NCBI GenBank assembly: GCA_003255025.1
Contig: QANY01002976.1
Location: 372,001-436,000, forward strand
Reading direction: 5' to 3'
DNA from: Datisca glomerata
Taxonomy: Eukaryota > Streptophyta > Magnoliopsida > Cucurbitales > Datiscaceae
DNA: 64,000 nt
This document shows, piece after piece, positions 11,801 to 30,129 of the stretch. The first letter of the stretch is position 1; the number at the start of each line of letters is the position of its first letter. The notes beneath the pieces were generated by a model. That model ran no database searches and was not told the DNA's origin. It worked only from the letters and a program-made list of their open reading frames with translations. A program made the translations under genes and the position numbers.

Positions 11801-11973
11801 TTTTAGTTTAATTAGGCGGTATGAGATTTTTATTCCCCGCCCTTTGCCCCCGCTTAAAGAATACATTTCATTGCATTTTAGTGTAAAACGCGATCATTGA
11901 GTGCTATTAAAGCACATAATTCTTGTAGTGTGTCACTGTTTAACCGTTGCAATATACGATTTTTCTTGTAGTG

Positions 11974-14900
11974 TATATATATAAAGAGATAATTATAATA
12001 TTCAGTCACCATATTTCTCTAACTACCATTGAATAATAAGTCGGGAATAATTTTTTTATTATATGATTTCAAAGATAATAAAAAGTATTTTGAGTGCCCA
12101 AAATGAAAGTGTGTCGAACTGAATCTTTGTAGATATTTTTTTTTACTAAATTATACCACAAGTGAGGCCAAAACTCATCACACACTCATCACAAGTGCAG
12201 GTTATGGAAGTGTGACAACTTGTGGCCTAGGTAACATTTTGTTGACCAGAAGTGATAATAGAGGGAAGAGAGTAAATGGAATGGTTAGTGATAATTATAT
12301 TTGACAGCTAAACCCTTTTCTTTATTCTACTTAATTGTTATATCCCTGGTTTTTTTGGGTCATAATGCTCAAAAGAAAAATGTTAGCACCAACTAGGCAG
12401 TCAACTAAATAATTGAGTTAAATTAGTGCTTTATTCATAACAATAATAGACTAATTTATTTTTTAATGTTTGACAATTTTTCTTATTATATATAAATATT
12501 CACCACTTCCTTTCCAAAGAGCCTCATGTCACTCATGTTTGACAATTTCAATGATAATTTTTTCTGTTCTACCTTTTTCAATTTTATTTATAGACTAATT
12601 ATTAAGTAGATTAATGCCAAGATGTAAAATATTTTTATTCAGAATCATGTTTAGTTCTTTGTTTTCTTTTTTTCAGGAGAGAATGAAGATTTTGAAGAGA
12701 TTGTACCAATGAAGTTGTAATTCTCAGAACTATCGATAATTGAGCTAACAGTTCTGATTTATCTATTTATTTGATAATGAATAAAAAATTTCTGCGTGGA
12801 CAAACAATTAGTAGTATACAAATATTATATTGTTTATGCGCCATTTTCTATAGAATTTGACCCTATAAAAGAAAACCTAGAGTTGCACATAATTTTGAAG
12901 ATAGATCGAGCAGATCAAACCTTTATGCCTACTCTATGAACAGACTGATCAAATGACAAGATTAGGATAGGGCTGATTACTGGTGGAACTGCCAATGAAA
13001 TAGTTTGTGTACTAGGGGCGGTTTTGGTAGCGTGGCACGAAATAAAATCTCATTTAGTAGCAATTTAGTGAAGTAAGAGATACGTCGGAAAGCAAATTTA
13101 AGTGAGATCAGAAATTATGCTAATAAAAATAATAGCAAAAGAAAATGTAATGCTTTATTTAAAATTAATGGTTTAGAGTTGTTCAAACTCAGAATATTTT
13201 TTGGGAAATTCTTTATTAAAAATTAACTCAACCCCAAGAATTGCATAGGAAATTTGATATAATCCACCATGCTTTATAACATAATCCAGTGAAACGAGAT
13301 TTTAGTGATCTTACACGTTCAGATCCGTTGTTTATGTTTCTTAATTATGCTCATTATACTTACACTATAACAATGATATTTAGCGGACGATACTTACAAT
13401 CTAGGAAATGATGTGAGTTTCAATTCAATGGATATAAATAGGGTAGGTTGAAAGAAAAATATCAAAAATTCCAATTCCATACTTTCAAATTCAACACGGA
13501 ACAAAGGTGAGAGAGAGAGATGAACTTTTAGACTTCAAGAACCAATTTTTTTAAAGTGTTGGTCCTAATACAAAGAACATTGCCAACTCCATGTTCTCTT
13601 GTTTTCTGTGTTTGAGAACTCTCACATGGCCCCAAGAACTCAACAATGGAAAAGAATATATACGTATGTGTGTATAAATATATAGACATATATGTTACAT
13701 TATGCAATTTGGACCATCAAAATAGCCACTTTTTAGACAACTACTTTATTATTATTGAAGAGAATATTTTCTCTTGCAAAATTCACAACCATCCATGTTA
13801 TGTTATTTCTATTGTGTCTTATTTCTTTGTTGTGACCTTAAAAAGAAAATATAATGGGGTTACTATTATATATAAGAAAAAGGGTTATATATATCTTAGT
13901 TATTATGAGTATTGAGAAAGATAAAACCTATAAGGAATTATTGCCACTAAAGGAGAATCAAAGCATCTCCTTTACTATATGTAAAATCTCTGCCCACCTC
14001 TTTTTGTCCACCAAATTTCTCTTTTTTGTATTCATCGTTCATATTTCTATCCTATCCTTATCATCATGGAGATTCTTCAAAATATACAGACAATGAGTTT
14101 ATTATCTGTTTTTAATTTTAAAAAATGAAATGTTTTAATAAAAAATAGAGCACGACTATAAGTATAAATCCAAATAGGATCAGGCTAAAAATGTAACATT
14201 CAAAATTATATATGGTATAGTAATTAGGGTTGGTAAGGCCTACTTCCCAAATCTAAACTTTTTTTTTGTGGGGATGATGGGAATGAGAGATTTATCGTTT
14301 CGAAAATGGAGAATATGGAAAGTACATGTAAAATCCACTAACCCAAGTGGGACTTTGGCCTTTAATTGTCTATCCTTGTCATTAATGTCTTTATGGAATA
14401 TGGAACCTTATAAAACTGTATAGATTCCACTGTCATTCATCATCATGGAGGAAAACAAGCACACTTTCCTCAGTACATGATAGTACTGCCCTTCTTCTCT
14501 TTTCTTTTCCTTTTTTAATTGTTCTTGCCATCTTAATTTAGCATATATGTGATCAATTAGCAGTTCTTCTAGCTTGATAATAAGGTTTATGCGGTATGAA
14601 TCACTTTTGTACTGGAAAAGGGTACTTTGATGTATCATGAAGAAGTTATTTGTGTTTGTTAATATACCAATTAAGCAATATGTCATCCAAAATTAAGGCC
14701 ATTACAGGCTAATGACAACAACAGATATTTTTATGAGGCAATGACATAGGATTGGGGAGAGAGAGAGAGACTTGTTTAGGCCAAATTTGCCACTACAGTA
14801 CAGAAATTTTGAGACAAAAAGTAGAACTCCATCAGTTAAGTTAGGAGCAAACGTGGAATATCATTAGGTTATGAAGCACAAATTTAGGAAGTTGATAGTA

Positions 14901-16493
14901 GGAATAGTGAGGTGACAACTATGTTTAAAAGGCAGAATAATACACTTTTAAGGCCTACAAAAATTGTGTCAGATAGCACAATTTGTAGTATGAATTAAAG
15001 TCGTGATGACAGATCTCATGCAAAACTCTCCAAGCCCAAAATATTAACTGAATTTATTTTGGTATGACATATGCTACAATACTCCATCCTTACTATGTGT
15101 TAAAAGGCCATTTTTGAATCTCCAGATAAAGCAAACAGATAAAACCAGTATCCAAAGACATTTAGTATGTAACAAATTTACTAAGCTGTTTTCAAAATTA
15201 AAATCAACTGAAATTAATACGTGCCTTATTTTTAACGAAAGATGACAAAAAAACCAACATTTCCACCTCATCCTGCAAAAATTGCAAAAAAAGAATTTGA
15301 AAAAATGGCCAAAAATAACTGAAGTAGATAATTTATTTATGAAAACCACACAGATATAAATAAATTACTTACATTATTTCGATCATTTAAAAAAATGATT
15401 TTACAGCCATTTTTGCGGTTTGAGTTGAAAAGTTGATTATTTTTACAGTTTGAGTTAGAAAATTGATCATTTTTACAGTTCTCCCTATTTTTAAATTAGG
15501 GTAGTGGAATTTACATTTTTTTTAGAAAAGTACTTGGACATCCTCTGAGGTTTACATAAAAGATACAGACACCTCTATAGTTTAAGAAAAAACACAAACC
15601 TCATGTTCCAATTTGGAAACTAAAAAATTCAAAAATGTTATTTTCCCTACTAACGGCATTAAAATTTCCTAAAATAGCAAGACTCATAATTTTCTATATT
15701 ACTTACTGGATAGAACTTAAATTGTCGTGTTGAGTGCTTTCTCGAGTATGGATTTTCTCAGATACAAAGGGTTAATATTACTTGAATGAATTTGCATCTA
15801 ATATTATTTTGATCACTCTATTTTCAAACTTTATAATATATCAAACTTATTTGTCTTTTCTAAACTAAGCTATTTGTTACATATTGAACTTATTTATCTT
15901 TTTTTAAACTACTAGTAAACATTTAATTACTTTTTCCTTTTTACAAGGATAGAAAATTGTTAACACAAAGCTCCCATACAAATATTTGATATACTCAAAT
16001 TTAGAAAAAAGAAAAAAAGGAAACCAAATTGAAGAAGCATGAATCAGGCATAAATCTGAAACTAATGATTAAAAATTAGTCTAAAAAATCTTAAATAGAA
16101 ACTCCAAATGGAGTAAATACTGAATGATACGAAACGTTAATTTTCCGGTTCTTGATATTGATTGATCATCTTGAAATATGATGGAAGGGAGATCAATGAA
16201 AAGAAAAGCAGATTACTAAGAGAATAAAATGAACAGTAAGTTTTTTAATGCTAATGTATACTTCTCTAAATACTTTAAGTGGTTAGAGATTCACAATTAA
16301 TATACGGTATTCTGGGTCTAATAAATTAAACAATAGAGCATTTGTGTTTCAAACAATGCCATTGACGGAACGTTGAGCACAAAACACAAAATTTAATCGA
16401 GATGATAGTTTGGCAATCGTAATCACGCCTCTGAGAATGATAATGGTGATAAATCAATCAAAATTCTATGATGAATCTCACATCTTGAATGTC
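11974..16493. other. Intergenic sequence downstream of LysRS, no gene seen
   Basis: AT-rich DNA with ORFs of at most about 92 codons and no recognisable motif. A TATAAATAGGG box occurs near 13433-13445 and short GA runs occur at 13508-13520 and 14756-14770, but nothing coding follows. The LysRS 3' untranslated region lies just below 16494. A dispersed repeat at 15290-15490 is listed separately. Confidence 0.5.
15290..15490 (+). repeat. Dispersed non-coding repeat, copy 1
   Basis: The segment ends in repeated words of the form GTTTGAGTTRRAAARTTGAT, ATTTTTACAG and TTCTCCCTA. The reverse complement is present at about 54211-54380, including GGGAGAACTGTAAAA, TCAATTTTCTA, and RTARATAATTTATTTAT followed by ACACAG. 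Two inverted copies 39 kb apart suggest a MITE-like or other short dispersed element. No clear target duplication was found. Confidence 0.5.
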
Positions 16494-23008
<6,515 letters not shown>

Positions 23009-23435
23009 CGTCACAACTGATGGGTTGCTACGTTATTGGGTAATTCACTGAAAAAACAATCCTTGAAGGGGAAGGGTGGCGTAGAAATGCAACAAAAATC
23101 AGTATGTCAGAGAAACAAGACCTATATATTACAACATTAGCATCAAATTAAGACAGAACAGATATACAACATCATGTTTTTAAAGCTCATGGACCTCTCT
23201 GCCGCTGCCGGAGACGAGGATACCGCTGAACAAAATCAGTCTAATACCTGAGATGAGAAGGAAGACAGGGAGATGTGGGTTTCAGAGAGCTTGTGCGTCA
23301 AAGACCGGAGTATCAGCGGGAGTGGAAAATGAGCGGCAGCGAGGAGAATTGTGGTGTTTTGCGGCAGTGAGAGAAACAGGAGAAGTAGTAGGGTTTGTGT
23401 CTGGGCTACGAAATTTTTTTTTAGCAAAACCAGAT
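23009..23435 (-). promoter_or_regulatory. LysRS 5' untranslated region with a likely leader intron
   Basis: Upstream of the ATG at 23008 the minus strand has an acceptor TTGTTTTTTCAG (about 23050) and, further up, a donor CATCTCAG followed by GTATTAGAC (about 23250). A leader exon of roughly 23435-23250 and an intron of about 200 bp are therefore likely. The pyrimidine-rich minus strand between 23260 and 23420 fits a plant 5' leader. The transcription start is not defined; no convincing TATA box was picked. Confidence 0.4.
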
Positions 23436-23701
23436 TCTACTTAATTTTATGCCCGTCGTTGCACGGTTTTGCATACAAGATTTAATATAGTGCTAGTTAT
23501 TCTTATAATTCATAAGAAAAAGTCTTCTTAATTGGGATATTTAAAATTTTATGCACTTAATAATGTAGGACGATATACTTTTTACTCAAGTTACTTAGAG
23601 AGCAGGTATATTACTTAGGCATTTACGTTTCTTAGTCCTGAAATTTAATGATTAGCTCTAATTACTTTTTCATTAATGTTTTACTTGTTCACCAAGCATC
23701 A

Positions 23702-24348
23702 CACTACAAGTTTGTTTTTTCCCAACGTTTTTTTCCCAGCAAATGAAATTGCCAGAAAAAACTAGTTTAGATATCAATTTTTATCGGCAGTTTATAATCC
23801 GTCAAAAATGACCAACAATGATGGCGGTTTTTGTTAGCTTTGCCAGCGGTTTTAAACCACCGGTAAATGTCCTTCCAAAACATTGTGGCAATTGCTTGGT
23901 TTCTAAACTGTCGGTATAGGTTCTAATATATTTTCTTATTAAAACAACGTCATTTTGTCTTTGTTTTGAAGACAAAATGACGACACTTGGGGTTAGGGTT
24001 TATATCACCCCTAACATGATTCTATCATTTTTTGGCAGAATCATCTCTTAGGTCTTTCTCTCTAACCAGTCTCTCTCCCTTATCGGTCTCTCTCTCTCTC
24101 TCTCTCTCTCAGATCACGCATGGGGAGTGAGGAGTACCTGAATTTTTGTCTAGGCTTTCTCTATGTCCAAAATCTACTAATTTCTTGAGGGATTCAAAAT
24201 TGGTTGTTTATTTCGATCTCGTTAAAGTAGAAGATGACAGTGATAGAGAATAAGAGGCATGGGGATGATCGATCCTCCTAGAGGTATTGCTTTGGTTGTT
24301 ATAATTTGATTTAGGGTTCACCAATCAAACAAAAATATTTGGTTTAGG
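23702..24348 (+). mobile_element. CACTA-like fragment inside the left LTR of element A
   Basis: Comparison with the right LTR shows extra DNA between ACCAAGCATC and CTATATAAATGCA. The insert starts CACTACAAGTTTGTTTTTTC, a CACTA terminus, followed by subterminal words GGCAGTTT, GGCGGTTT and GCCAGCGGTTTTAAACC. Its right end shows no matching CTTGTAGTG terminus, so it is truncated or rearranged. It includes a (TC)n run (24086-24110) after a GGGTTAGGGTTTATATCACC segment, resembling a plant promoter and leader. Confidence 0.5.
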
Positions 24349-24724
24349 GTTCTATATAAATGCAGCCGTCGTTATGATTGAGTCATTCAAAAATTCAATG
24401 AAATAATAAAAAATTCAGTCTTGTTTCTTAAGAGATTTCTCCATTTTCTTTATGTATCGCTTCCGCTTCATCAGTCCGTATTACAGCCTTGTCTTTCCTT
24501 AGTCTGATGGCAAGCGATGAAACTGGTAGCAACTACTTTGGTGGCGCAGGTCGCGGAATGCAGGCCCTTTGGGTACCGTTCAAGTTCAAGAGCAACGTTT
24601 TCTAAGGATTGAGCAAGCTTTGCAAGAGCTGCAACGAGTGATCGCTGGACTTAGAATTGGCGGCAACAGGATTCCTAACCAAAAGTGTATGTGAATGAAC
24701 AAGATGGCTCGTGGTTAACCGCTT

Positions 24725-25400
24725 TTGGGCAAAGAACTTGCTTTACTACGAAGAGTGCCTTCTATTCACGTGGAGTCTTTGAATGATAATAAGTTGGTGA
24801 ACGACACGTTTGTGAGGCGGAGAAGGAGATATGAAGATAATCATACAGATTTTGAATATAAAATCGAAGTGGAGATCCCTACGTTTAATGGTCATTTTCA
24901 AATTGAGGATCTTCTTGATTGGATTCTTAACATGGAAAATTTCTTCGAGTACATGGAGTTCTTTGATGATAAACAAGTCAAACTAGTAGCATACAAATTG
25001 AAAGGGGATGCAACCCGTCTGGTGAGAACAAGTGCTAAGTAATAGATGACGCATTGGGAAACAACCAGTGAGGTTATGGTACAAGATGAAACAGTTGATG
25101 CGGGCCAAATTCTTACCATTGGATTACGAGCAGATGTTGTTTCAATAATACTTGAACTACAAGCAGGAAATCATTCTATCAATGATTATATTGAAGAACT
25201 TTACAGGCTAAGCACACGCAACAATTTGACGGAAGAAAACCAACAAATAACAAGATACGTCAGTGGATTGAAACAAGCTATTAGCGATCTCACTAGTCTA
25301 CGATCTCATTTTGAGTCTGTTAGAAGCAGTGAGTCTAACTTATAATTTGGAGGGTCATCTAGTTCATTCATCATCTCGCCCGCAGTTTTCACGCAAGACT
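24725..25400 (+). pseudogene. gag of gypsy element A (capsid part), broken
   Basis: The frame contains EVEIPTFNGHFQIEDLLDWI, then DDKQVKLVAYKLKGDATRLV, and, after a stop near 25040 and a frame change, ELQAGNHSINDYIEELYRLS and TRYVSGLKQAISD. These match the retrotransposon gag domain of plant gypsy elements (YKLKG.A..WW, then Y...F..L). Stop codons and at least one frame change separate the pieces, so it is not functional. Confidence 0.8.
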
Positions 25401-25554
25401 AATTAGAATGACAGAAGGCAAACATGTTCTTACTTCTCATAGCCAACAACAGCGTGGGAATAAAGAAACAAGTTCAAATAATAACATGAGCCAAGGACAC
25501 CAATATGATTTTGTAAACCAAGCCACATAATTCTAGAATGATCGTAGTACTAAC

Positions 25555-26350
25555 AATCCTTATACACGTCGTGCGCTTGACAAGTGTTACAGATGTCAAC
25601 AACCTAGGCATCGTTCCACTACATATCCTAATCAGGTGAGGGTTAACATTGTAACCACTATAGACAATGATAGGAATAAAGTACTCGAGCATGACGATCC
25701 AGATGATTATGAAGGGATTGGGTTTGCGGCAGGAGATGATGGAGATAGACTGTTATGCATTATACAAAAGGTTGTTGCTTGCACCAAGAAAGGAAGAGGA
25801 TAGACAACACCACAATATCTTTAAACTTGATGTGCGATCGATCAAAATGTTTGTGAAGTGATCATTGATAGTGGCAGTGGTGAGAAATATTCTATCTACG
25901 GCACTAGTAAAAGCATTGAAATAAAAGACGAGAAAACATCCAATGCCATATAAGATTGGATGGATTAAAAAAAAGAGCAGAAGTGTGTGTCATAGAGGTA
26001 TGTTGAATCATTTTTTTTCAATTGGAAAGTTCTATAAGGATGAAGTTGTCTTTGATATAGTAGATATGGATGTCTGCCACGAATTATTGGGGAGGCATTG
26101 GTAGTATGATGTGGATGTCGCTCATAGTGACACAAACAATACGTATATGTTTTGGTGGAACGACAAGAAGATTATTTGTAATGTCCTTGAATGCGGGGTG
26201 GAGGTACCTAAAACCTCTAGGGTGGAGGGGAAATCTTTTCTTATTGTTCTAGGGGATGAGTTTTTAGAGCAATTTAATAAGGTAAAAGAATATCACTGTT
26301 TATTGGTGAAAAGTACGTGCGCATGCTCTTCAGTCGTTCCTGAATAAGTA
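25555..26350 (+). pseudogene. gag zinc knuckle and aspartic protease region of element A, broken
   Basis: Around 25575 the frame reads DKCYRCQQPRHRSTTYPNQ, a CCHC knuckle whose last Cys is Tyr. At about 25855 CEVIIDSGSG is the protease catalytic motif (D-S/T-G, here DSG). It is followed by DMDVCHELLGRHW and DTNNTYMFWWNDKKI, diagnostic of plant gypsy polyproteins. Internal stops occur at about 25803 and 25950 and after GRHW. Confidence 0.75.
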
Positions 26351-27190
26351 CAACCTCTACTAGTAGAATTCCAGGATATTTCCCCTACTGAATTGCCAAA
26401 AGAGCTACCACCTATACGTGATATTCAACATCACATAGACTTAGTGCCTGGAGCAAGTTTGCCAAATCTACCACACGACCAGATGAGTCTGAAGGAACAT
26501 GAGATCTTGCAAGGTCAAGTATGAGCCCATGCACAGTCCCTTCATTGTTAACATTAAAGAAATATGATAGCTAGAGGATGTGCATGGATAACAGGGTTAT
26601 TACCAAGATCACAATAAAGTATAAATTCCATATTCTTTGACTGAATGACATGTTCAACATGTGAGCAGGATCTAAAGTCTTCTCTAAGATTGATTTACAC
26701 AGTGGTGATCATCATATTTGAATTCTCTCAGGTGATTAATGGAAGATTACTTTGAAAACAAAATAAGGCTCAAATGAGTGGTTAGTGAGCCATTTCAGAT
26801 TGTCCAATGCACCAAGCAACTGGTACTCAAGCCTTTCATTGGAAAGTTTGTTGTTGTTTACATTGATGGTATTTTCATATATAGTCAAGATGAAACATCC
26901 TATGTGGAGTACTTGAGAAAGCTCATTGCAATGTTGCGTGAGAACAAACTAATACATCAACCTAAAGAAATGTTCATTCCTACAAGTAAATTTGTTGTTC
27001 TGGGGGTTCATAGTGGGAGAAAGTGAATTTAGGTTGACAAGGAGAAGGTACGAGCATTACAAGAGTTGCGTACACCTAAGAGTGTGCGCAATGTGCATAG
27101 TTTCCATGGGCTAGTGACGTTCTATCAAAGATTTATCAAGAATTTCCGAAGTCTAGCAACATATATCCGTGATTGAATGAAGAAATAAAT
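26350..27190 (+). pseudogene. Reverse transcriptase of element A, broken
   Basis: Recognisable pieces are [20 protein letters not shown], then ITKITIKYKF, SKVFSKIDLHSG, KPFIGKFVVVYIDGIFIYSQ and HSFHGLVTFYQRFIKNF. The active-site YxDD box is YIDG, losing the second catalytic Asp. Several stops and frame changes lie between the blocks. Block order and spacing fit chromovirus-type gypsy RT. Confidence 0.8.
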
Positions 27191-27227
27191 GTTCCAGTAG
27201 GGGGGATGACAAGAAGCAAGATTTGCA

Positions 27228-27545
27228 TTGCATAAAGATAGATTGAGTATCGCACCAGTCCTAGCTCTTCCAAATTTTGAGAAGGTATTTGAGTTTGACT
27301 ATGATGTTTCTATAATGGGCATTGGAGCTGTTTTGTCTCAAGATGGTAGACTAGTGGAGTTTTTGAGTGAGAATTCCAACGATGTTAGGGCAATTTATGA
27401 GATGGAGTTCTTCACAATCTTTCAAGCTTTAAAACATCAGGAGCATTATTTAATTCAGAGAGAGTTTGTGTTATGCATTGGCCATCATGCTTTAAGGTTT
27501 ATAAATACTCAGACCAGTCGTAATTGCATGCATGCAGGTGGATAA
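27228..27545 (+). pseudogene. RNase H of element A, open for 105 codons
   Basis: The frame reads SIAPVLALPNFEKVFEFDYD, then GIGAVLSQDGR, then MEFFTIFQALKHQEHYLIQR. This is the RNase H domain typical of Ty3/gypsy pol (the family has F.V..DAS..G.GAVL.Q). The first catalytic DAS is changed to DVS. The stop near 27543 falls before the integrase. Confidence 0.8.
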
Positions 27546-27699
27546 AGTTCCTACAAAATTTTATGTTCGTCTTGAAATACAAATCAGGACAACAAAACAA
27601 AGTGGTTGATGTATTGGTTGGCGTGTGCTCTTACTTTCACATTACAATCTAAGATTATCATATTCGAGTATGTGAAAGAGTTATATGAAGCTAATGAAG

Positions 27700-28830
27700 A
27701 TTTTCAACATGTTTGGGTGAAATGTACTTCAAGATAAGATGCTGGTGATTTTCATGTCCATGATGGATATTTATTTCGACAAAAATCAACCATGCATACC
27801 CAGAATGTCTCTATGTTAGCATCTTATTGAGAAACTGCATGGAAATGGCTAAGGTGGTCATGTTTGGTGCTACAAGACCATGGCCCTTGTAAAAAAGGAG
27901 GTGCTAAAAGGCCCAACTAAAACGTGATTCAGGGAGATTTGTACAAAAGTGTCATATCACCCAAATAGCTAAAGGGCAAGCACAAATTATGGGATTGATA
28001 TACCCTTTTGCCAATACCAGAGAACCTGTAGGAAGATTTGAGTATTGGTTTTGTATTGGGACTTCCTTAGACACAATGAGGTAAGAATTCCATTTTTATG
28101 GTGGTGGACAGGTATTTAAAGATGGCTCATTTCATTACTCATACTAAAATTCTTGAAGCATCAAATGTAGCAAATCTATTCTTCAATGAAGTAGTTTGTT
28201 TCAATGGTGTCCCATAAACAATCACTTCTGATAGAGATGTCAGATTCCTTAGTCACGTTTGGAGGAAGTTTGACACCGCACTCTAATATAGCAGTACTTG
28301 CCACTATAAGATCGATAGATGGAAAGAGGTGACAAATCACACATTGGGAAATATGCTTCGTTGTATTTACGGAAATAAGCCTAAACAGTGGGACTCAGCC
28401 CTTCCTCAGTTTGAGTCTTCTTATAACAGCGTGGTCAATAGATCCACGAGGAAGCCCCATTCGGGGCGGTTTATATGAAGGCACCAAGACATGCACTAGA
28501 CTTGGTTCCAATATCCAGGTTGCTTGTATTTAGTATTGCAGCAGATAATTTTGGTTGAAACCTTTCAAAGAATACATTTTAAAGTAAGGGAGAACTTGGA
28601 ACAAGCCAACAAAAAGTATAAGGAAGATACACACGATCATAGTCGTGTTAGAGTTTTTCGGGAATGAGATTTGGTGATGACCCATTTTTGTAGAAACATG
28701 TTTCATGCTGATACTTATGGGACAATAAAGAACAAGAAGTACGAGCCTTTTGAATTAAGTAAAAGATTAATGATAATACTTATATGATTGAATTGCCAGA
28801 GAATATGTCACTTTCTTCAACCTTCAATCT
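27700..28830 (+). pseudogene. Integrase and C-terminal region of element A, broken
   Basis: Fragments in shifting frames include [39 protein letters not shown] and, near the end, ERDLVMTHFCRN followed by KNKKYEPFELSKR. These match the HHCC and core and the C-terminal part of plant gypsy integrase. No unbroken core is left. Whether a chromodomain was present cannot be told. Confidence 0.65.
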
Positions 28831-28955
28831 GACATACTCGTAGGATGGATATACTTGTTACTCAAGTTTACTTGGAGCAAGTATATCATTTAGGCACTTA
28901 TGTTTCTTGCTCTTAAAGTTTAGAGATTAGCTTTAATCATCTTCTCATTAATGTT

Positions 28956-29761
28956 TGTAAATGGTGAGCCACGTTGTTAATAGTAACGTGTCATGGCGTC
29001 TAAAGACAGACTCATGTGGCGCTTACGTGGAATAACATTTATCAGTGCGTGATAATGACAGAGTAACGTCTGTAAAAGGCGCACCATTTTATAAAGGTGT
29101 CGATCTTATCATATGAAATTAAATATTAAATGTTTTACTTCGTCTTCGAGTTTAGTGACAAAGATTCAGAGGTCTTTTCTCGCCTGAGAACAATCTGGGG
29201 GCTGTGGTATGGTATGATTAGGACAAGGTTCGCTACATCGAGATAGGTTGATATCCTTGAAGGATATAGCCGCCTTACGAGTCTTGGAAGTGCCTCTTTT
29301 ATGCCGCACTGGGAGAGCCTTGGGCACGGCTCCCCATGCCACTTTGGGGGGAGCCCCGAGGGTGGCTCTACATACCGTCACGAGGGGAACCTCGAGCGCG
29401 GCCTCCCACACTGCCATGGGGGGAACCCCAGGCGCGGCCTCCTATGTTACGTCGTTTTCTGGTGTCACATTTTTAGTGTGTGATCACGTTTTAAGCACGC
29501 AACCATTGTTAGTGTCAGTTTATGTCTGGACACGCAACCCTTTGTTGGTATCAGTCTCTGTCTAGACACACAACTCTTGTTAGTATCAGTTTATGTCTAG
29601 ACACGTGATTTCCATGTGTGTGTTCCCCACTTGACCTTATATTAAAAGGCATTTGTCACCTTCTGAACGGTTGCCTAAGTTTGTCCTTCACCCTCCGACC
29701 ACCAACTCCCATGTTCTCAGGCGTACTTGGCATATACTAGATCACCCTAAACCCCAAAACA
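28956..29761 (+). repeat. Left LTR of gypsy element B (lacks the TATA segment)
   Basis: It starts TGTAAATGGTGAGCCACG and ends CCCCAAAACA, with ATGTT just before it. It is followed by TTTGGACGACTCCACTGGGG, a known gypsy primer-site neighbourhood. It aligns along its length with 34553-35528, but about 150-170 bp present in the right LTR around 35258-35390 (including TCTATATAAATGG) are missing here near 29637. GC-rich words such as GGGGGGAACCCC recur in 29330-29430. Confidence 0.85.
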
Positions 29762-30129
29762 TTTGGACGACTCCACTGGGGAGTGATCTGTCTACCATCT
29801 GCATCTTTCTTCGAGTATGGTTGGACGTAGTCGAATCACGAGAGCTTCTTTTCATTTGGAAGGAGAGAATGTTAACCCAACCATTGAGAACCATGATATG
29901 GAAGATGCTGCTTCCAGGGAGAGAATCAATCTCCCTGCCGTTACCGCTGCTACAATGACAGTGACTGAGTAGACTAACGCAATTAGAGAGCTACATGCCT
30001 CTAACGCTGAGATTCCTGCCCTCTTAAGTACTCTGACCACTCTTCTCGCGGGTGCCCAGAACCCTTCTCCACCACCGCCCGTTGTTCATATCATCCCTCC
30101 TCACGCTCTTCCTGGCCAGGAACAGTAAA

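Larger units (their letters stand above)
6690..11930. mobile_element. Inner CACTA (En/Spm-like) element carrying host gene fragments
   Basis: The left end reads CACTATAAAAGAAAAATG (6690) and the right end, reverse-complemented, CACTACAAGAATTATGTG (ending at 11930). The flanking trinucleotides are CGT and TGT, a 3-bp target duplication with one C-to-T change, as CACTA elements make. Subterminal repeats of the type ATAGCATTTTTTAAACGCTA fill 6700-7060 and recur near the right end. No transposase was recognised. The interior instead contains minus-strand exon-like segments (7300-7435, 8493-8597, 9621-9710, 9772-9890 and probably two more) that match at least two unrelated genes. This makes it a non-autonomous, gene-capturing element. 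Confidence 0.7.
6475..11973. mobile_element. Remains of an outer CACTA element, split by the inner one
   Basis: From 6475 to 6689 the sequence is dense in GCGACGGTTG and its complement AACCGTCGCA, the kind of subterminal repeat found in CACTA elements. The same motif (AACCGTTGCAAT) resumes at 11942, right after the inner element, and ends at 11973 with a terminus whose reverse complement is CACTACAAGAAAAATCG. Both parts therefore look like one small element cut in two. I could not find its left CACTA terminus, so that end is approximate or lost. Confidence 0.6.

Noticed and set aside
13646..14096. Overlapping plus-strand ORFs of 89 and 80 codons
   Set aside because: AT-rich, hydrophobic low-complexity translations without motif, splice signals or homolog that I recognise.
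24300..24348. Right CACTA terminus matching the CACTACAAG at 23702
   Set aside because: No CTTGTAGTG or close variant was found before the LTR resumes, so only a fragment is claimed.
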